From Brevundimonas sp. UBA7664 (lineage in GTDB: Bacteria > Pseudomonadota > Alphaproteobacteria > Caulobacterales > Caulobacteraceae), in contig NZ_DLHQ01000013.1 in NCBI RefSeq assembly GCF_002483305.1, positions 1 through 7,059 of the forward strand: a DNA stretch of 7,059 nucleotides, in the 5' to 3' direction. Made by a program: the position numbers and the translations under genes. This document shows, in pieces, positions 5,788 to 7,059 of this stretch. The stretch's first letter is position 1. Each line of letters begins with the position of its first letter. The notes under the pieces are model-generated. The model was given only the letters and a program-made list of their open reading frames with translations, searched no databases and had not been told where the DNA came from.

Positions 5788-6063
5788 TTGGCCGACGACG
5801 CATCCTTCGATTCCTCGCCCGACGTCCTCAACTCGGCGGCCCAGGGCCGGCTGCGCACCATCATCGAGCGCATCGAGCGGCTCGAAGAGGACAAGGCCGC
5901 CGTCATGGCCGACATGAAGGAGGTCTTCCTCGAGGCCAAGGGCGAGGGCTATGACGTGAAAATCCTGCGCAAGGTCATCCGCATCCGCAAGCAGGACAAG
6001 GCCAAGCGGCAGGAGGAGGATGCGATCCTCGACCTGTACCTCTCGGCGCTCGGCGAGATCTGA
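5788..6063 (+). CDS. gapR: GapR, DUF2312-family nucleoid-associated protein
   Basis: A 91-residue, highly charged, mostly helical protein matching the GapR/DUF2312 family, close to the 89 residues of the Caulobacter protein as I recall it. Family knowledge: GapR forms dimers and tetramers around overtwisted DNA ahead of replication and transcription forks and stimulates type II topoisomerases. Supporting segments are DVLNSAAQGRLRTIIERIERLEE (about 12-34; N-terminal helix), the basic KILRKVIRIRKQDKAKRQEED (about 58-78) and the end LDLYLSALGEI. The frame opens at a GTG at 5707, but conserved sequence begins MADD, which fits a TTG start at 5788 preceded by CGGAG seven bases away. A GTG at 5770 is an alternative. 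A weak promoter candidate is TTGAGT (5688-5693) with TAGCGT (5712-5717). The next gene begins two bases after the stop. Confidence 0.93.
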   Translation: MADDASFDSSPDVLNSAAQGRLRTIIERIERLEEDKAAVMADMKEVFLEAKGEGYDVKILRKVIRIRKQDKAKRQEEDAILDLYLSALGEI

Positions 6064-6065
6064 CA

Positions 6066-6407
6066 CTGAAGAGAACCGGCTTCGGCGGGGGCAAGGGCGG
6101 CGCGAAGAAGCCGCCCTCCAGCCCGTTTGAAGCCGAACGCAAGGCGGCCCAGCGGGCGGCCCTCAACGCCCTCAGACGCGCCCGCCGCTCGGCAGAGAAG
6201 GCGGGCGTTTCGCTGTCCGAATGGGAGGGCGAGTTCATCGATTCGGTCAGCGAGCGGGTGAAGACCCACGGTCGCGCCTTCGGCGACCCCGAGAAGGGCG
6301 CGCCGGGTCAGGCGCTGTCGGCCCTGCAGGGCCGCAAGCTGAAGGAGATCGCCGCCAAGGCGAAGGGCGAGGCGCCGAAGCGGGGATGGGGGCGGAAGAG
6401 GGATTAG
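6066..6407 (+). CDS. Basic protein of unknown function, coupled to gapR; probable CTG start
   Basis: A 113-residue open frame with coding character: strong GC3 bias, and a charged helical composition. It begins (M)KRTGFGGGKGGAKKPP, a flexible basic tail (to about 20), then a helical Ala/Arg/Glu-rich region (FEAERKAAQRAALNALRRARRSAEK, given here by ends F21 to K46), then LSEWEGEFIDSVSERVKTHG (50-69), AFGDPEKGAPGQALS (71-85) and a basic tail GWGRKRD. No signal peptide or membrane segment. I recall similar proteins in Caulobacterales but no function. No ATG, GTG or TTG lies in frame between the stop at 5952 and the body of the protein; CTG at 6066 (or 6060) is the best start, two bases after the gapR stop, so translation is probably coupled to gapR. 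A role with gapR in DNA-related work is only a guess from basicity and position. Confidence 0.72.
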   Translation: MKRTGFGGGKGGAKKPPSSPFEAERKAAQRAALNALRRARRSAEKAGVSLSEWEGEFIDSVSERVKTHGRAFGDPEKGAPGQALSALQGRKLKEIAAKAKGEAPKRGWGRKRD

Positions 6408-6489
6408 GGTCGAGGGTCGAGGGTCGAGGTAAGCATTGTGCCTCGCCCCTCACCCCTCGACCCTCATCCCTCGCCCCTCATCCCTCGCC
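6407..6489. repeat. Heptanucleotide repeat arrays forming a hairpin between convergent genes
   Basis: GGGTCGA occurs three times in tandem (6407-6427), overlapping the end of the 113-codon gene. After an 11-base AT-richer spacer, seven CCTCNNC heptamers run from 6441 to 6489, with a 14-base unit (CCCTCATCCCTCGC) repeated exactly twice at 6461-6488. The two arrays are complementary in register: GGGTCGAGG (6421-6429) pairs with CCTCGCCCC (6441-6449) with one mismatch, and CCTCGACCC (6455-6463) can pair with any of the left units. Set between stop codons of convergent genes, it may act as a two-way transcription barrier. Slippage at such repeats would vary copy number between strains. Confidence 0.75.
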
Positions 6490-6490
6490 C

Positions 6491-7059
6491 CTAGAAAAGG
6501 ATCTTCCGGAAGCTCAGGCTGATCAGGCGGCCCTGGGGGTCGAGGTAGTCGGGCTGGTAGGTCAGGGGCAGGGCGCCGGCGCTGGTCGAGACCTCGGGCC
6601 GGCTGTCGAACAGGTTCTGGACGCCGAGATTGACCCGCGAACCCTTCAGCCACGGGAATTGGGCGACCCACGACTTCCGTTCGTTCAGGTCGATGAAGAC
6701 GTTCAGATTGACCGTGGCCAGATCCGAGAATCGCAGGTCCGGGCCGGTTCCGCCATCGACCCGGGTCGAGCCGGTCCAGTTGGCGCGGACGAAGGCGCCC
6801 ATGCCGTTGCGGAAGACCCCGCCCTGGGCCTGGATCTCGTGACGCGGACTGCCGCCGCGGGCGCCGGTGGCGGCGCCGTCGAGCAGGTCGAGGAGCGGCA
6901 GGCCGTCGGCGATCAGGATCTCATCCTGAAGCCGCCACGTGTGGTAGATCGACAGGTTGAAACGGCCCTGGCCGGGCTGCATGCCGCCCATGCGCCCGCC
7001 GCCGCCGCCCATACGTATCGGCGGGCCGCCGCCGCCTCCGGGACCGCCGGCGCGGGGAC
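6491..7059 (-). CDS. TonB-dependent outer-membrane receptor, C-terminal part (runs off the window)
   Basis: The last 188 codons of a larger gene whose start lies beyond the right edge. TonB-dependent receptors import siderophores, vitamins or glycans through a 22-strand barrel. The barrel end is recognisable: alternating strands such as RFNLSIYHTWRLQDEILI, then FVRANWTGSTRV, the near-universal NLFDSRPEV, YQPDYLDPQGRLISLSFRK, and a terminal Phe required by the barrel assembly machinery. A Gly/Pro/Met/Arg-rich stretch at the visible N-terminal side (encoded by about 6965-7055) probably forms a flexible loop. The substrate cannot be told. The frame has no stop out to 7059, so the Met encoded at 7012 is internal and not a start. 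Confidence 0.92.
   Translation of the reverse strand, partial: PRAGGPGGGGGPPIRMGGGGGRMGGMQPGQGRFNLSIYHTWRLQDEILIADGLPLLDLLDGAATGARGGSPRHEIQAQGGVFRNGMGAFVRANWTGSTRVDGGTGPDLRFSDLATVNLNVFIDLNERKSWVAQFPWLKGSRVNLGVQNLFDSRPEVSTSAGALPLTYQPDYLDPQGRLISLSFRKILF

Noticed and set aside
6407..6489. CRISPR-like array
   Set aside because: The units are 7 bases with no spacers of regular length and no cas gene nearby.
6491..7012. A separate 173-codon gene starting at 7012
   Set aside because: The frame continues without a stop to the window edge and encodes only the end of a TonB receptor barrel, so the Met is internal.

Overview
The window is GC-rich and has the gene stock of an alphaproteobacterium, most likely Caulobacterales (Brevundimonas or Caulobacter-like). 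The pointers are a GapR/DUF2312 nucleoid protein, the 41-residue cysteine-poor form of ribosomal protein L36, a TonB-dependent receptor with a Gly/Pro-rich loop, and paired CCCTCTCCC-ATT-GGGAGAGGG intergenic palindromes. The genus is inferred, not proven.

Left part (1-2184). About 290 bases without a gene hold two head-to-head palindromic repeat elements. The second abuts the stop codon of a minus-strand MltB-family lytic murein transglycosylase lipoprotein. Divergent from it is a short single-domain BLUF blue-light sensor with all the usual flavin-site residues.

Middle (2185-4735). A gene-poor stretch of about 350 bases follows the BLUF gene. It contains a terminator-like hairpin, an AT-rich inverted repeat, a tRNA-Cys(GCA)-like cloverleaf with encoded CCA and unusual arm lengths (2330-2406), and a long imperfect hairpin. 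Next is a minus-strand 660-residue exported protein of unknown function: an N-terminal beta-type region, a glycine-zipper segment, a long Arg/Glu/Gln coiled coil and a six-cysteine C-terminal domain. Its upstream half looks less GC-rich than its neighbours, and it has a good sigma70-type promoter.

Right part (4736-7059). A minus-strand conserved-looking 170-residue protein is divergent from rpmJ, which has a textbook promoter, a terminator-like hairpin in its leader and a strong intrinsic terminator. gapR follows, best read from a TTG start, then a 113-residue basic protein two bases downstream that has no ATG, GTG or TTG start and probably begins at CTG. A heptanucleotide-repeat hairpin lies between this pair and the convergent 3' end of a TonB-dependent receptor gene that runs off the window.

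The genes do not form one pathway. The best candidates for something undescribed are the non-canonical tRNA-Cys-like gene, the 660-residue multi-domain exported protein beside it, and the gapR-coupled small protein with a non-standard start.
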